A stretch of DNA of 64,000 nucleotides. Source: Paenibacillus glacialis (GTDB lineage Bacteria; Bacillota; Bacilli; Paenibacillales; Paenibacillaceae). Both the position numbers and the translations under genes were made by a program. This document shows, one piece after another, positions 18,587-27,678 of this stretch. Every line of letters begins with the position of its first letter. Positions within the stretch are counted from its first letter, which is position 1. The notes beneath the pieces are model-generated. The model did no database searches and was not told the origin of the DNA. It saw nothing but the letters and a program-made list of their open reading frames with translations. The stretch spans positions 1 through 64,000 of the forward strand of contig NZ_LVJH01000015.1 of NCBI RefSeq assembly GCF_001637205.1. The letters are read 5' to 3'.

Positions 18587-20143
18587 ATGTACGTCAAAAT
18601 AAAACTTAAAGTGACAGTTATGATCCTTTTACTCCTTATAGGAATACCCTTTTCTAACATATATGCATCGGAACAAGAGCCAATTCATGCCTTGCTTCTT
18701 TATGATGGTTTGGCAAAAGGGTCATCAAGAGAAGGTAATGTTGAGACGATGCAAAGATTGCTTGCATCATATGGTATTAAAGTAACTCAATCAACCTTTG
18801 ATAATTATAAAAAGGGTGGGTTGGCAGAGTATAACAAGGTCATTGGAATTCAGAACTTGGATGAGCTAAGCATAACCAATGAAGATTTCATAAATGATTT
18901 GAAGATATACAAAGGTGATTACCTACACATCGGAACATCGATTCCTTCTGCGGTTCAGGTGGAGCTTAACATGGTCACGAATATGTTAAGGGATCAATTC
19001 GTTAAGATCTCGATGGATCAATTCTCAGAGTCAAGAATTCATGTGAAGAATATGTCTTATATTGTACAAGCTGAGGGTACTTTCTATGGAAGTATTATGT
19101 CAGGTAATGGAGATGTAAGATCTCCTTATGGTGTTCGTAATGATCACTTTGCATATGTCCCCTATTATGAACAGGGTAACCTCAGTGAACTAGCCATGTC
19201 CTATGTGTTAAAAGACTGGCTGGATATCACTCGACAGGGACAGACATACCTTATTTTTAAAGAGGTCTATCCATTCTCGGATTTAAAACTATTGGAGAAA
19301 TTGGCCGATAAGCTCTATGATGCGGGAATTCCATTTATGGTCAGTGTAAGACCGGTGTTCATGAACGTAGACTATCCCGCAATGCATCGCTATTTGGAAA
19401 CTTTGAAGTATGTACAGTCTCGAAGTGGAAGCGTACTAGTTAATGCACCTGTTGTATCATCGACCGCTAGTCAGGATGGATTGACTCTTCAAACACAAAT
19501 GGAATCTTTTGTGGATGTACTGGCCGATTATGGAATCGCTCCTTTGGGAATAGGTGCGGAAATGTATTGGTCATATGATCAACAATATGCTGAATATGGT
19601 ATGAACTTCTTCGATTCATCGATCCTGTTTCCGAATAAAGATATGAGGTATTGGTCGAGAACGGATTCGTCTCAGCCTTTTGCGTCTTCCCTTTATAGTA
19701 TGCAATTAGACTTTCTGCAGCAATTTGACCATAACGATACAATCTTACAAGACCTCCCAATGGATTCAGCGATAACCTATGATTTCTCTGATAATGAGGT
19801 GGACATGAGTAAGATAGTACAAACACTGAACGATAGTTGGATAACATTCGCAGACTATAGATACGGACAGCATACCGTTCATACACAAGCCAATAGGATC
19901 GTATCTGACAATGGACTGTTAACCTTGAATGGACAGGACGTGGATCTGAATGATGCCTACAAGAATATTGGTTCTGAATATGCTTATACGGTAGAGCAGG
20001 AAAAAAGTTTTGCCAAACTATTTAATATTCAGAATAATGTTTTTATTGTTCTGATCGTTGTAACACTTCTAATCTTCGGGTTTTTATTCATCATCGGTTA
20101 TCGACTATATATACGTAAATATCTCAATCAAAGGAGAAAATGA
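18587..20143 (+). CDS. YdaL-like DUF2334 protein of the exopolysaccharide cluster
   Basis: A 518-residue exported protein: signal peptide (residues 5-31), a large extracytoplasmic part, and a C-terminal helix (FIVLIVVTLLIFGFLFIIGY) with a basic tail. The centre has the DUF2334 features YLIFKEVYPFSDL and IPFMVSVRPVFM, related to the polysaccharide-deacetylase (NodB) barrel. In YdaL-type proteins this domain is thought to modify or handle the nascent polymer, but activity is unproven. In-frame GTG 18560 overlaps the previous gene. ATG 18587, with AAGGTGGAG just before it, is the better start. It overlaps the GT2 gene by 4 bp (ATGA), showing translational coupling. Confidence 0.82.
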   Translation: MYVKIKLKVTVMILLLLIGIPFSNIYASEQEPIHALLLYDGLAKGSSREGNVETMQRLLASYGIKVTQSTFDNYKKGGLAEYNKVIGIQNLDELSITNEDFINDLKIYKGDYLHIGTSIPSAVQVELNMVTNMLRDQFVKISMDQFSESRIHVKNMSYIVQAEGTFYGSIMSGNGDVRSPYGVRNDHFAYVPYYEQGNLSELAMSYVLKDWLDITRQGQTYLIFKEVYPFSDLKLLEKLADKLYDAGIPFMVSVRPVFMNVDYPAMHRYLETLKYVQSRSGSVLVNAPVVSSTASQDGLTLQTQMESFVDVLADYGIAPLGIGAEMYWSYDQQYAEYGMNFFDSSILFPNKDMRYWSRTDSSQPFASSLYSMQLDFLQQFDHNDTILQDLPMDSAITYDFSDNEVDMSKIVQTLNDSWITFADYRYGQHTVHTQANRIVSDNGLLTLNGQDVDLNDAYKNIGSEYAYTVEQEKSFAKLFNIQNNVFIVLIVVTLLIFGFLFIIGYRLYIRKYLNQRRK

Positions 20144-21393
20144 TGACAATCGCAGATATTCTAATGCTATTCTCCGTGATCTGTATATGGTCTCTTCTAC
20201 TTGTAAACGTGGTTCTTATTATAGCTGGTTACCTTTACTATGTTCAATGTGAAGGTGAGGCTGCACCGGAATTGGGAGGAGAGACGCCTTTTGTCTCCAT
20301 CATGGTGCCCGCTCATAATGAAGGGAAAGTGATTGTGAAGACCGTAGAAGCGCTACTTGGCTTAGATTACCCTCAGGATCGATATGAAATCATTATCATC
20401 AATGACAATTCTTCGGATAATAGTAGTGTCTTGTTAAAAAATTTGCATTCCAAGCATCTGGGGAGAAATTTAATCATCATTAATACGGATTCGGTTACAG
20501 GAGGCAAAGGGAAATCAAACGCACTTAATATTGGATTTGCGCAAAGTAAAGGCGAATTGATAGCAATTTATGATGCGGATAATACACCAGAGAAAACAGC
20601 TTTACGTTTCCTAGTGGCTGAGATCATGAATGACCCAAGCTTAGGAGCGGTTGTTGGTAAATTTCGAACTCGTAATCGTGATGCCAGCTTATTAACACGG
20701 TTTATCAATATTGAGACTTTGTCGTTTCAGTGGATGGCACAAGCCGGTCGATGGAAACTGTTTAAGTTATGTACGATCCCAGGGACTAACTTCATTATGC
20801 GACGTCATATCGTCGAGGAGATTGGTGGTTGGGATGTGAAGGCGATTGCGGAAGATACAGAGATCAGCTTTAGGATCTATATGATGGGCTACCGAATCAA
20901 ATTTCAGCCGAAAGCTGTTACGTGGGAACAGGAGCCCCAGACGCTTAAAGTATGGTTCAAGCAGAGAACAAGGTGGGCTAAGGGAAACATCTACGTTATT
21001 GTGAAGAATAGCAGATTGCTATTTGATCCTTCAGCAAAGAACATTCGGTTCGATATATTTTATTTTCTGTCCATCTACTTTTTGTTACTGACTTCATTGA
21101 TCATGTCTGATGCACTACTTGTTCTTCATGCCTTAGGTTATGTTCATACTACGATTGCTGGCTTCAGTTCATTTCTATGGATTTTGGCGATCATCATGTT
21201 TATCGTAGGAACGTATATCACTTTGATAACTGAAAAAGGTGAAATGAGTTTATCTAACCTTTGGATTATTATACTTATGTATATTTCATACTCCCAATTG
21301 TGGATGGTTGTTGCTGCGTATGGCTTATATACCTATCTGAAAGATTTAGTATTCAAACGAGAAGCAAAATGGTACAAAACGGAACGTTATTAG
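20140..21393 (+). CDS. Processive family 2 glycosyltransferase, polysaccharide synthase (YdaM-like)
   Basis: A 417-residue inner-membrane synthase: one N-terminal helix (8-34), a GT-A catalytic domain and three C-terminal helices. The hallmarks of processive GT2 enzymes (BcsA, IcaA, HasA) are present: D88 in INDNSSD, DAD at 145-147, the AEDTE general base (D239), and QRTRW at 275-279. There is no PilZ domain, so it cannot bind c-di-GMP itself; the YdaK-like protein in the same operon is the obvious sensor. The start overlaps the ydaL-like stop (ATGA) and has AGGAGA upstream. The sugar polymerised cannot be predicted from sequence. Confidence 0.9.
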   Translation: MMTIADILMLFSVICIWSLLLVNVVLIIAGYLYYVQCEGEAAPELGGETPFVSIMVPAHNEGKVIVKTVEALLGLDYPQDRYEIIIINDNSSDNSSVLLKNLHSKHLGRNLIIINTDSVTGGKGKSNALNIGFAQSKGELIAIYDADNTPEKTALRFLVAEIMNDPSLGAVVGKFRTRNRDASLLTRFINIETLSFQWMAQAGRWKLFKLCTIPGTNFIMRRHIVEEIGGWDVKAIAEDTEISFRIYMMGYRIKFQPKAVTWEQEPQTLKVWFKQRTRWAKGNIYVIVKNSRLLFDPSAKNIRFDIFYFLSIYFLLLTSLIMSDALLVLHALGYVHTTIAGFSSFLWILAIIMFIVGTYITLITEKGEMSLSNLWIIILMYISYSQLWMVVAAYGLYTYLKDLVFKREAKWYKTERY

Positions 21394-21408
21394 ATAGGAG
21401 GGAATTAC

Positions 21409-23490
21409 ATGATTAAAAAATTTGTAGTTGTGTATATGGTATTATTAATCAGTTTCGTACAGTTTGGACAAGTATCGGCGGCAGGGGTTGAACTGAATTC
21501 ACCACAGACTTATGAAATGTCCTTAAGTAATACGAACATATCATTGTCGGGGGGGAGGGCGTCTAAAGAGTTATTATTTCAGGTGCCTGACTATTGGGAT
21601 GTTAATAATGTGAAATTTAATATGGATTATAAGGTATCTCCTTTAACAATGAATGACCGCTCCAGTGTGACACTAAAGATCAATGGGACTTATCTACATT
21701 CTTTCAGGCCTTCTATCACTAATGATGTACAACAACGATTAACTGTAACTATACCTAAAGCACTCATCATTAATGGTTCGAACGCCTTGTCGATTGAAGG
21801 GGATATTCAGACTACGGATATAAACGATGATGTGTGTATTAATGATGATGAGCAAGAAAATTGGCTACAAATCTTTAGTACCTCGAGTATTGCTATCGGT
21901 CATACGAATATGGCATTAGACGGGAGTATCAGTGGTTTCAATGAGTACTTTACTGGTATCGACGTCGTCAGAGCTAACCAAAGTGCGATTGTAGTACCGG
22001 AAGAGAGTGATTCGTCTGAATTGGAGACGGCCATCTATGCGTTGACGGGATTCACCAAAACCAATAGCTTAGATGATAAGGTGATCCCGATACTGACTTA
22101 TGGGACAGCATCACTAAAAAGTAAGAAGGCTGTTGTGATGGTTTCCTTACATGATCATTTACCAGATCAACTCAAGGGACTTCTTATCCAACAAGATTTA
22201 AACAATGCGGCATTAATTCAATTAGTGAATACGGATCAACAACCAACTTTAGTCGTTACATCTAAAAATGCAGATTTATTAGTGAAGGCTGGACGATTGA
22301 TTGCCAATCAAGCCTTAATGGGGCAATTAGACAGTGAGACTAAAGTAGTTACTAGTGACACTGATGTAGAGAAGCCAATTACTAGTGTGAACAAAACCGT
22401 GACATTAACGGACAATGGGGATCAACTAAAAGGATGGAGACATCAAGAGAAAAGCTATTTCATTACACTTCCATCTAATCGCTCCATTGCGGGTGCTAGT
22501 AAAATCAGTATGGATTTTCGCTATGCGAAGAACCTTGATTTTGATCGTTCGATGGTAACGATACTTGTAAATGATACGCCGATTGGGAGTAAAAAACTAA
22601 CGACAGAATTAGCAGATGGAGATACACTTACGTTACCTATTCCTAAAAATCTGAATGTATCAGGTAACTTTTCTCTGACGGTGGCTTTTGATCTAGAGAT
22701 GGTTAATGATGGTTGTTATCGGAAAGACAATCAAATGCCATGGGCTTTTATTACTAAGGATACGATACTCAAATTAAACACGACAGAAAACATGGACTTA
22801 CTATTTAATAACTATCCCTATCCTTTTATTCGTGATGGTAGTTTTAATCGAGTTGCGGTCGTAATGCCATCAGAACGTGATAATTACACATATCAATCAC
22901 TTTCCAATTTGTTTAATTTGTTAGGTCGATATGTGGAAGGGAATACGGGCGAACTTCACTTTTACGAAGATAAGGTTGGAGAAAGTGATTTGTCAGATCG
23001 AAATATAATTGCAATCGGAACCTATCAGAACAATAAGGTGATTCGAGAACATAATAATAGCCTTTATTTTCAATATGGAGCAGATGGTACTGGGTTTAAG
23101 TCCAATGAGAAAGTAAGCATTGATGTCGATTACGGCAAGCGGATGGGTACGTTACAGTTGCTACAATCGCCTTATGAATCAGGTCATGGGTTTATGGCAG
23201 TGACAGGTGCGAGTTCGGAGTATTATTATTTAGCTTCTAAACTCGTTGCGATTCAAGGGGGGATTTGGAAAATATATGGAGATGGTGTAACGACAGACAA
23301 GGATAGTAATATTCATTCCTACCGCTTCAAGAAGGAAGTGAGCCCTGAACAATCCACATTTTTAGATAATGTGGTTCAACGAGGGGATATCCTTGGGTAT
23401 ATGGTAGCTTCTATATTGGTTCTATTGCTTGTATTGGTTTCTCTGATTCTGATCATTCGTAAATATAAGAGCAGGGGTGGAAGACGATGA
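21409..23490 (+). CDS. BcsB/YdaN-like exopolysaccharide export-associated protein
   Basis: A 693-residue exported protein with a signal peptide (residues 1-25) and one C-terminal transmembrane helix (about 665-685) followed by a basic tail. Two similar halves each carry a jelly-roll-like segment (FKINGTYLHSF.../ILVNDTPIGSKKL...) and a cysteine-containing NDDVCINDDEQENW / NDGCYRKDNQMPW block. This is the layout of BcsB, PssA and YdaN. BcsB-type proteins sit on the outer side of the membrane, contact the synthase and guide the glucan. The start ATG 21409 has TAGGAGGG upstream. It lies 15 bp after the synthase gene and overlaps the GGDEF gene by 4 bp. Confidence 0.85.
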   Translation: MIKKFVVVYMVLLISFVQFGQVSAAGVELNSPQTYEMSLSNTNISLSGGRASKELLFQVPDYWDVNNVKFNMDYKVSPLTMNDRSSVTLKINGTYLHSFRPSITNDVQQRLTVTIPKALIINGSNALSIEGDIQTTDINDDVCINDDEQENWLQIFSTSSIAIGHTNMALDGSISGFNEYFTGIDVVRANQSAIVVPEESDSSELETAIYALTGFTKTNSLDDKVIPILTYGTASLKSKKAVVMVSLHDHLPDQLKGLLIQQDLNNAALIQLVNTDQQPTLVVTSKNADLLVKAGRLIANQALMGQLDSETKVVTSDTDVEKPITSVNKTVTLTDNGDQLKGWRHQEKSYFITLPSNRSIAGASKISMDFRYAKNLDFDRSMVTILVNDTPIGSKKLTTELADGDTLTLPIPKNLNVSGNFSLTVAFDLEMVNDGCYRKDNQMPWAFITKDTILKLNTTENMDLLFNNYPYPFIRDGSFNRVAVVMPSERDNYTYQSLSNLFNLLGRYVEGNTGELHFYEDKVGESDLSDRNIIAIGTYQNNKVIREHNNSLYFQYGADGTGFKSNEKVSIDVDYGKRMGTLQLLQSPYESGHGFMAVTGASSEYYYLASKLVAIQGGIWKIYGDGVTTDKDSNIHSYRFKKEVSPEQSTFLDNVVQRGDILGYMVASILVLLLVLVSLILIIRKYKSRGGRR

Positions 23491-24341
23491 AACGAAATCA
23501 AAGCAATCTAGTCTCAGATGTTGCCTTCCTACTGCTGTTCGTAATTTGTTTTATATGTATTGTGTTCATTGCAGGTAAACCTGATCAATATATTCAGAAT
23601 ATTATATTTTTGAATATAACTTTTATGATTGCAATTGTGACATATTTTACGAGCCTGACTGTAGGCCTAATCTTAAGCATTATTTTTATATTTGGTAGTG
23701 GTACCTTTACTCTCTATCAAAGTGTTGTTCAGGGATCTACGGTTGGAAATGATAGTTACTTTTGGTTGATACTAGCTCCAACGATAACCTATGTTACATG
23801 GTTATTAACCCGTGCTAATAAGCAGTTGCAGGATGAGAAGGATCAATTGCAAAAGAGTAATATTTCACTAGCTACAATGGATGAGAATACGAATTTAAAA
23901 AATAGTTTGTCATTTCAACGAGACGCTACTGTATTTATGGCTCTTTCAACACGATATGATATACCTCTGACGCTGTTGGTTATAAACGTTAAATACTGGG
24001 ACGAAATACGACGGATGACAAGCGAAGAAGACATGACAGCAGCCTTGTATGATGTTTCCATGTTAAGTCAGACCAGTATACGGACGAATGACTCTCTTTA
24101 TATTTTTGATAAAGAGAACCCGACATGGGGAATGATGCTCTTTACGGATCGACAAGGCGCTAATATAGTCATTGAACGATTGAGGGAGAAAGTAATCAAT
24201 TTAAACACCGGTGATAATGCTGATAAGTATAAGATAGAACTGAGCCTCAGGGTTGGATCCGTAGAATATCATTCAGAAGCTATTTCAACACCACTCGATT
24301 TCATCATAGAGGCCAAGAAAGAACTGGAGTATGACGTGTGA
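23487..24341 (+). CDS. Degenerate GGDEF protein, likely c-di-GMP receptor (YdaK/PssE-like)
   Basis: A 284-residue protein: four hydrophobic helices (about 10-30, 33-58, 58-80, 90-108), a short coiled coil (110-125) and a GGDEF-fold domain. Where a cyclase has GGDEF there is DKENP (208-212), so catalysis is not expected. Exactly five residues before it lies RTND (199-202), an intact RxxD inhibitory site, the c-di-GMP-binding site. YdaK of B. subtilis and its Listeria equivalent have the same arrangement and switch on polymer synthesis when c-di-GMP binds. The start overlaps the bcsB-like stop (ATGA). Downstream, 64 bp separate it from the GtrB-like gene, the widest gap in the operon. Confidence 0.85.
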   Translation: MKRNQSNLVSDVAFLLLFVICFICIVFIAGKPDQYIQNIIFLNITFMIAIVTYFTSLTVGLILSIIFIFGSGTFTLYQSVVQGSTVGNDSYFWLILAPTITYVTWLLTRANKQLQDEKDQLQKSNISLATMDENTNLKNSLSFQRDATVFMALSTRYDIPLTLLVINVKYWDEIRRMTSEEDMTAALYDVSMLSQTSIRTNDSLYIFDKENPTWGMMLFTDRQGANIVIERLREKVINLNTGDNADKYKIELSLRVGSVEYHSEAISTPLDFIIEAKKELEYDV

Positions 24342-24405
24342 TATGTAATCATTGTGGATTTCTTGATAGTTACGAATGATTAGTAGATGACCAGAAAGAA
24401 GGTTT

Positions 24406-25398
24406 ATGATGGCACACAGTAATGGTTGCCCCATACTTACAGTCGTAGTTCCTTGTTATAATGAAGAAGAGGTTCTTGTTGAAACAACTTTAAGATTGTC
24501 TACGATGTTAAGAGGGTTAGTTGCGAATAAACAAATTTCCTCTTTAAGTACCGTTTTGTATGTAGATGATGGGAGTAATGATCGCACATGGGAATATATT
24601 TCGGAATTTAATTTGAAATATCCTGAAATTAGTGGATTAAAGCTTGCAAGAAATGTTGGGCACCAGAATGCATTATTAGCAGGTCTGTTGCATGCGAAGG
24701 AAACGGCTGATTGTGTTATTTCTATTGATTCTGATCTTCAAGATGACGTGGAAGTCATTCCTGAATTTATAAGTAAATTCAAAGAGGGAAATGACATTGT
24801 ATACGGTGTTCGAAGTGATCGAAGCACAGATACCTTGTTTAAACGTAAAAGTGCCATTGCATTTTATAAAGTATTAAGCTGGTTTGGAGTGAATCTTGTA
24901 TTCAATCATGCGGATTATCGATTGATGAGTAAGAGAGCACTGAATGGGTTAGAACGATATCGAGAGGTTAATTTATTTCTTAGAGGAATCGTTCCACTCA
25001 TTGGATATAAGTCTACAGAAGTGTACTACGAACGAAATAAGAGATTTGCTGGGGAATCTAAATATCCTTTAAAGAAGATGATCTCTTTTGCTTTGGATGG
25101 GGTCACTTCGTTCAGCATTTCACCTATTCGATTTATTACGATGATAGGTATTTCGTTCTTCCTATTAAGTCTCATTACTGCTGTATATGTGTTAGTTAGT
25201 AAATTTAATGGTAATGCGGTATCCGGATGGCCTTCGCTTATGATCTCAATTTGGTTTATTGGTGGCGTTCAACTGATTAGTCTAGGGTTGATTGGAGAGT
25301 ATATCGGGAAAATATACAAAGAAGTCAAGGGTAGACCTAAATATACTGAGGAAATCAAGCTTGATGCCTTGGTATTAAAGGTAGATCAGGCACAATGA
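24406..25398 (+). CDS. Polyprenyl-phosphate glycosyltransferase, GtrB/DPM1-like GT2
   Basis: A 330-residue GT2 enzyme with two C-terminal transmembrane helices. It shows VVVPCYNEEE (first strand), VDDGSNDRT, the metal-binding DSDLQDD, and the RFAGESKYPLKKM stretch seen in GtrB, CsbB and YkcC. These enzymes load a sugar from a nucleotide donor onto undecaprenyl phosphate at the cytoplasmic face. It overlaps the GtrA-like gene by 4 bp, the usual pairing for bactoprenol-linked sugar export. Two adjacent ATGs (24406 and 24409) are possible; the AAGAAGG site fits either. The sugar identity is unknown. Confidence 0.88.
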   Translation: MMAHSNGCPILTVVVPCYNEEEVLVETTLRLSTMLRGLVANKQISSLSTVLYVDDGSNDRTWEYISEFNLKYPEISGLKLARNVGHQNALLAGLLHAKETADCVISIDSDLQDDVEVIPEFISKFKEGNDIVYGVRSDRSTDTLFKRKSAIAFYKVLSWFGVNLVFNHADYRLMSKRALNGLERYREVNLFLRGIVPLIGYKSTEVYYERNKRFAGESKYPLKKMISFALDGVTSFSISPIRFITMIGISFFLLSLITAVYVLVSKFNGNAVSGWPSLMISIWFIGGVQLISLGLIGEYIGKIYKEVKGRPKYTEEIKLDALVLKVDQAQ

Positions 25399-25793
25399 TT
25401 AATAGAGATTTTATAAAGTTTCTCTGTGTTGGTGTATTGAATACAATGGTTGGGTTATCAATCACCTTTCTCTTTTTGAATTGGATGGGTTGTAACTATT
25501 GGACTTCAACTTTTATAGGTAATTCGATTGGGGCCGTGGTAAGTTATTTCCTCAATAAAAACTTTACCTTTAGAAGCGACGTCTCGAATAGAAAGGCTAT
25601 GTGGAAATTCGCAAGTGTCATATTATTATGTTATCTTGTCTCTTACGCATTTAGTTATATTCTATTCAAATTCATCGTCGGAGAACTCATTTACAATGAT
25701 GGCATCCTTACCAATCTAACAGCTCTTGTAGGAGCGGGGATTTATACGCTGTTAAACTACTTTGCACAGAAATATTTCGTATTTAAAAAGTAA
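25395..25793 (+). CDS. GtrA-like family protein, lipid-linked sugar flippase candidate
   Basis: A 132-residue protein with four transmembrane helices and the GtrA signature: FLCVGVLNTMVGLSITF at the start, IGAVVSYFLNKNFTF in the second helix region, and NYFAQKYFVF at the end. GtrA proteins are thought to move undecaprenyl-phosphate-sugar across the membrane. The start overlaps the GtrB-like stop (ATGA). It is the last gene of the operon and is followed within 14 bp by a strong hairpin. Together with the WsfD-like protein it would complete a three-part Gtr-type outer-face glycosylation module. Confidence 0.88.
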   Translation: MINRDFIKFLCVGVLNTMVGLSITFLFLNWMGCNYWTSTFIGNSIGAVVSYFLNKNFTFRSDVSNRKAMWKFASVILLCYLVSYAFSYILFKFIVGELIYNDGILTNLTALVGAGIYTLLNYFAQKYFVFKK

Positions 25794-25807
25794 ATATAAT
25801 GACTAAA

Positions 25808-25858
25808 GAATGCCCCTTCAATGCAGCTATTAATAAGCTAATCGAAGGGGCATTCTCC
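25808..25858 (+). terminator. Terminator of the exopolysaccharide operon
   Basis: GAATGCCCCTTC (25808-25819) pairs perfectly with GAAGGGGCATTC (25844-25855). An inner AGCT/AAGCT pairing extends the stem. The T tract is short (TTCTCCC). Confidence 0.75.
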
Positions 25859-25937
25859 CGTAGCAGAGGTGATCCAATATTCATAAACTATGGTATCCGA
25901 TAGTTCGAATAGAGTGATATTCAGGAGGTTGAATAAT

Positions 25938-26570
25938 GTGACATTCAAATACACTGCGGTAGGAGATTCATTGACAGTTGGCTTTGGGGCTTTGCCGGGT
26001 AACGGATTTGTCCCAGTATACAGAAGATTAGCAGAGAATCATTTACGTACTTTTGTTGCCTATGACAATTTGGGGGTTAACGGATTAACGTCGCAAGGAT
26101 TGTACGATTACCTAAGCAGTAATTATTCCTTTAGACAATTCGTCAGCCAAGCCGATATCATATCGATTTCCATTGGGGGTAACGATTTGATACGTGCGGC
26201 CAAATCGTCTGCAGGTAAGTTATCAGGTCGTGACTTCAATGAAGCACTCTCGAATTGTAAAACCAATTTCTCTCGAATTATCAAAACGATTTACCAGTTG
26301 AAGAAGAATTCGAAACGTCCATACATTATCCGAGTAGTCGGACTATACAATCCTTTTCCCCAAATAGAAGAGGCTTCCTACTATGTTCAACAATACAATC
26401 AGTATTTAGAAAGCTATGTGAACAGTACATTGGCTGTTGCTAATATTTATGTTTCTTTCCGAGGTAGGGAGAGAGCATTACTCTCACTTGACCACGTTCA
26501 CCCGAATGGACATGGTTACCGCATCATTGCAGAGCAATTAAATCGATTAGGATATGGTTCGTTGATTTAA
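25938..26570 (+). CDS. SGNH/GDSL-type lipase or esterase
   Basis: A 210-residue hydrolase. Block I, VGDSLTVGFGA, supplies the nucleophile serine. SIGGNDLIRA is block III (Asn), and DHVHPNGHGY is block V with the Asp-His pair. No signal peptide is present, so it is cytoplasmic or packaged in the spore. The size and layout recall LipC, the germination lipase of B. subtilis spores, but that link is tentative. The frame is open to ATG 25890; GTG 25938 has AGGAGG at 25923-25928 with 9-base spacing and is the better start. Confidence 0.85.
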   Translation: MTFKYTAVGDSLTVGFGALPGNGFVPVYRRLAENHLRTFVAYDNLGVNGLTSQGLYDYLSSNYSFRQFVSQADIISISIGGNDLIRAAKSSAGKLSGRDFNEALSNCKTNFSRIIKTIYQLKKNSKRPYIIRVVGLYNPFPQIEEASYYVQQYNQYLESYVNSTLAVANIYVSFRGRERALLSLDHVHPNGHGYRIIAEQLNRLGYGSLI

Positions 26571-26575
26571 ATGAT

Positions 26576-27247
26576 TTAACTCATTTTCCGTAAAATGCTA
26601 CGAACGGCCCATTTCCGTTCTTGGCGTTTTTTGTATTTAGGGAGAGACCGATAAATGTCAATGGACTCACGGAAGGCTTCGTTTGCTTCCTGTTTACGAC
26701 TCATTTCTTTATACATCATCCCTAAGAGATAGGAGGCTTCGCTTGAAGATGAATGAATGTCTTGGAACGCTCGGACATATTGCTCTGCCTTCTTTTGATC
26801 TGTGTGTTGATATATTCCTGCTAACCGTAGGTAGGGTTGGCCGTATTTCACACGAGGATTAATGCCGAGTGCTTTAAGGATGAATTCTTCACCCTTTTGG
26901 ACGTGACCTAATCTTAGATTGACGGTACCTAGATCGTCCCAGTATTCTGCTGAATGATCGAATTGTACCTGTATAGAATCAAGGAGTTCAAGTGCTTCTA
27001 GGTATTTCTTACGTTCGATGAGTAGACGAGCAAGTTCATGTTTGGAAGTGACATCATTACGATTCATCAAGATTTCTCTTCGTAGTGTGGAGATTCTCTT
27101 CATTCTTTTGTAAGGCTTTGTAAAGCTGGGAAATACGCCTACATAACGCCGATCAAGGAAATAGACGACAGCTAGAATAATGATCAGAGCGATAAAAGGA
27201 TTCCCTACTAACCTCCACAAGAACATAAAACTAATAAACTTAATCAT
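26576..27247 (-). CDS. Tetratricopeptide-repeat membrane protein
   Basis: A 223-residue protein. One N-terminal hydrophobic helix (FMFLWRLVGNPFIALIIILAVVYFL) is followed by a basic linker and three to four TPR-like helical pairs (HELARLLIERKKYLEALELLDSI, YWDDLGTVNLRLGHVQKGEEFILKALGINP, YLLGMMYKEMSRKQEANEAFRESIDIY). TPRs bind partner proteins; the partner is unknown. ATG at 27247 is preceded by AAAGGAGG. It is convergent with the SGNH gene, with only 5 bp between the two stops and no obvious hairpin. Confidence 0.82.
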   Translation of the reverse strand: MIKFISFMFLWRLVGNPFIALIIILAVVYFLDRRYVGVFPSFTKPYKRMKRISTLRREILMNRNDVTSKHELARLLIERKKYLEALELLDSIQVQFDHSAEYWDDLGTVNLRLGHVQKGEEFILKALGINPRVKYGQPYLRLAGIYQHTDQKKAEQYVRAFQDIHSSSSEASYLLGMMYKEMSRKQEANEAFRESIDIYRSLPKYKKRQERKWAVRSILRKMS

Positions 27248-27263
27248 AATTGCCTCCTTTAGT

Positions 27264-27500
27264 TTACATTGAGATTTTGTATATGTACTTGAACGGTAAG
27301 TAAAGAATAGCTATTCCGGGAGAAGGAGGTACACCCACAGAACTCCCTAGAACATCGCCAATCTTACTTTGACTTACAGCGATGTCTCCTGAGGATGTCT
27401 GGCCTAAATCAATGAATTTTCGTCTATGTTCTGTTGTAGTCGCTTTTCCTGCATCTACATGTGCAAAAACACCGACGTTTCTCATCGATTGACCTACCAT
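27264..27500 (-). pseudogene. N-terminal fragment of an EF-G/TetM-like translational GTPase
   Basis: The first part, MRNVGVFAHVDAGKATTTE, is the P-loop (G1) region of EF-G-type ribosomal GTPases, whose usual form is AHVDAGKTTTTE. The homology decays within about 30 more residues (FIDLGQTSSGDIAVSQ keeps only a trace of the switch I region) and the frame ends after 78 residues. G2 to G5 and all later domains are absent. No ribosome-binding site is visible. It is best read as a relic of a tetracycline-resistance-like or EF-G-paralogue gene. It sits directly upstream of the TPR gene on the same strand. Confidence 0.65.
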
Positions 27501-27678
27501 TTATACAACCACGTTGTTTACAAATTATAGTTAGTTCTATTATATCACAGGGGTATAAAGCTAAATATAAGAATTAGTTTGAAAGAATGAGTTAGCTATC
27601 GACTGAGACAACATCCCATATTAGAATGTAAGTGATTACATAAATTTGGGTATGTAGAAGGAGGCATATGTATATCTG

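Noticed and set aside
27264..27500. Functional tetracycline-resistance (ribosome protection) gene
   Set aside because: Only the G1 region remains; all other GTPase motifs and domains are missing.
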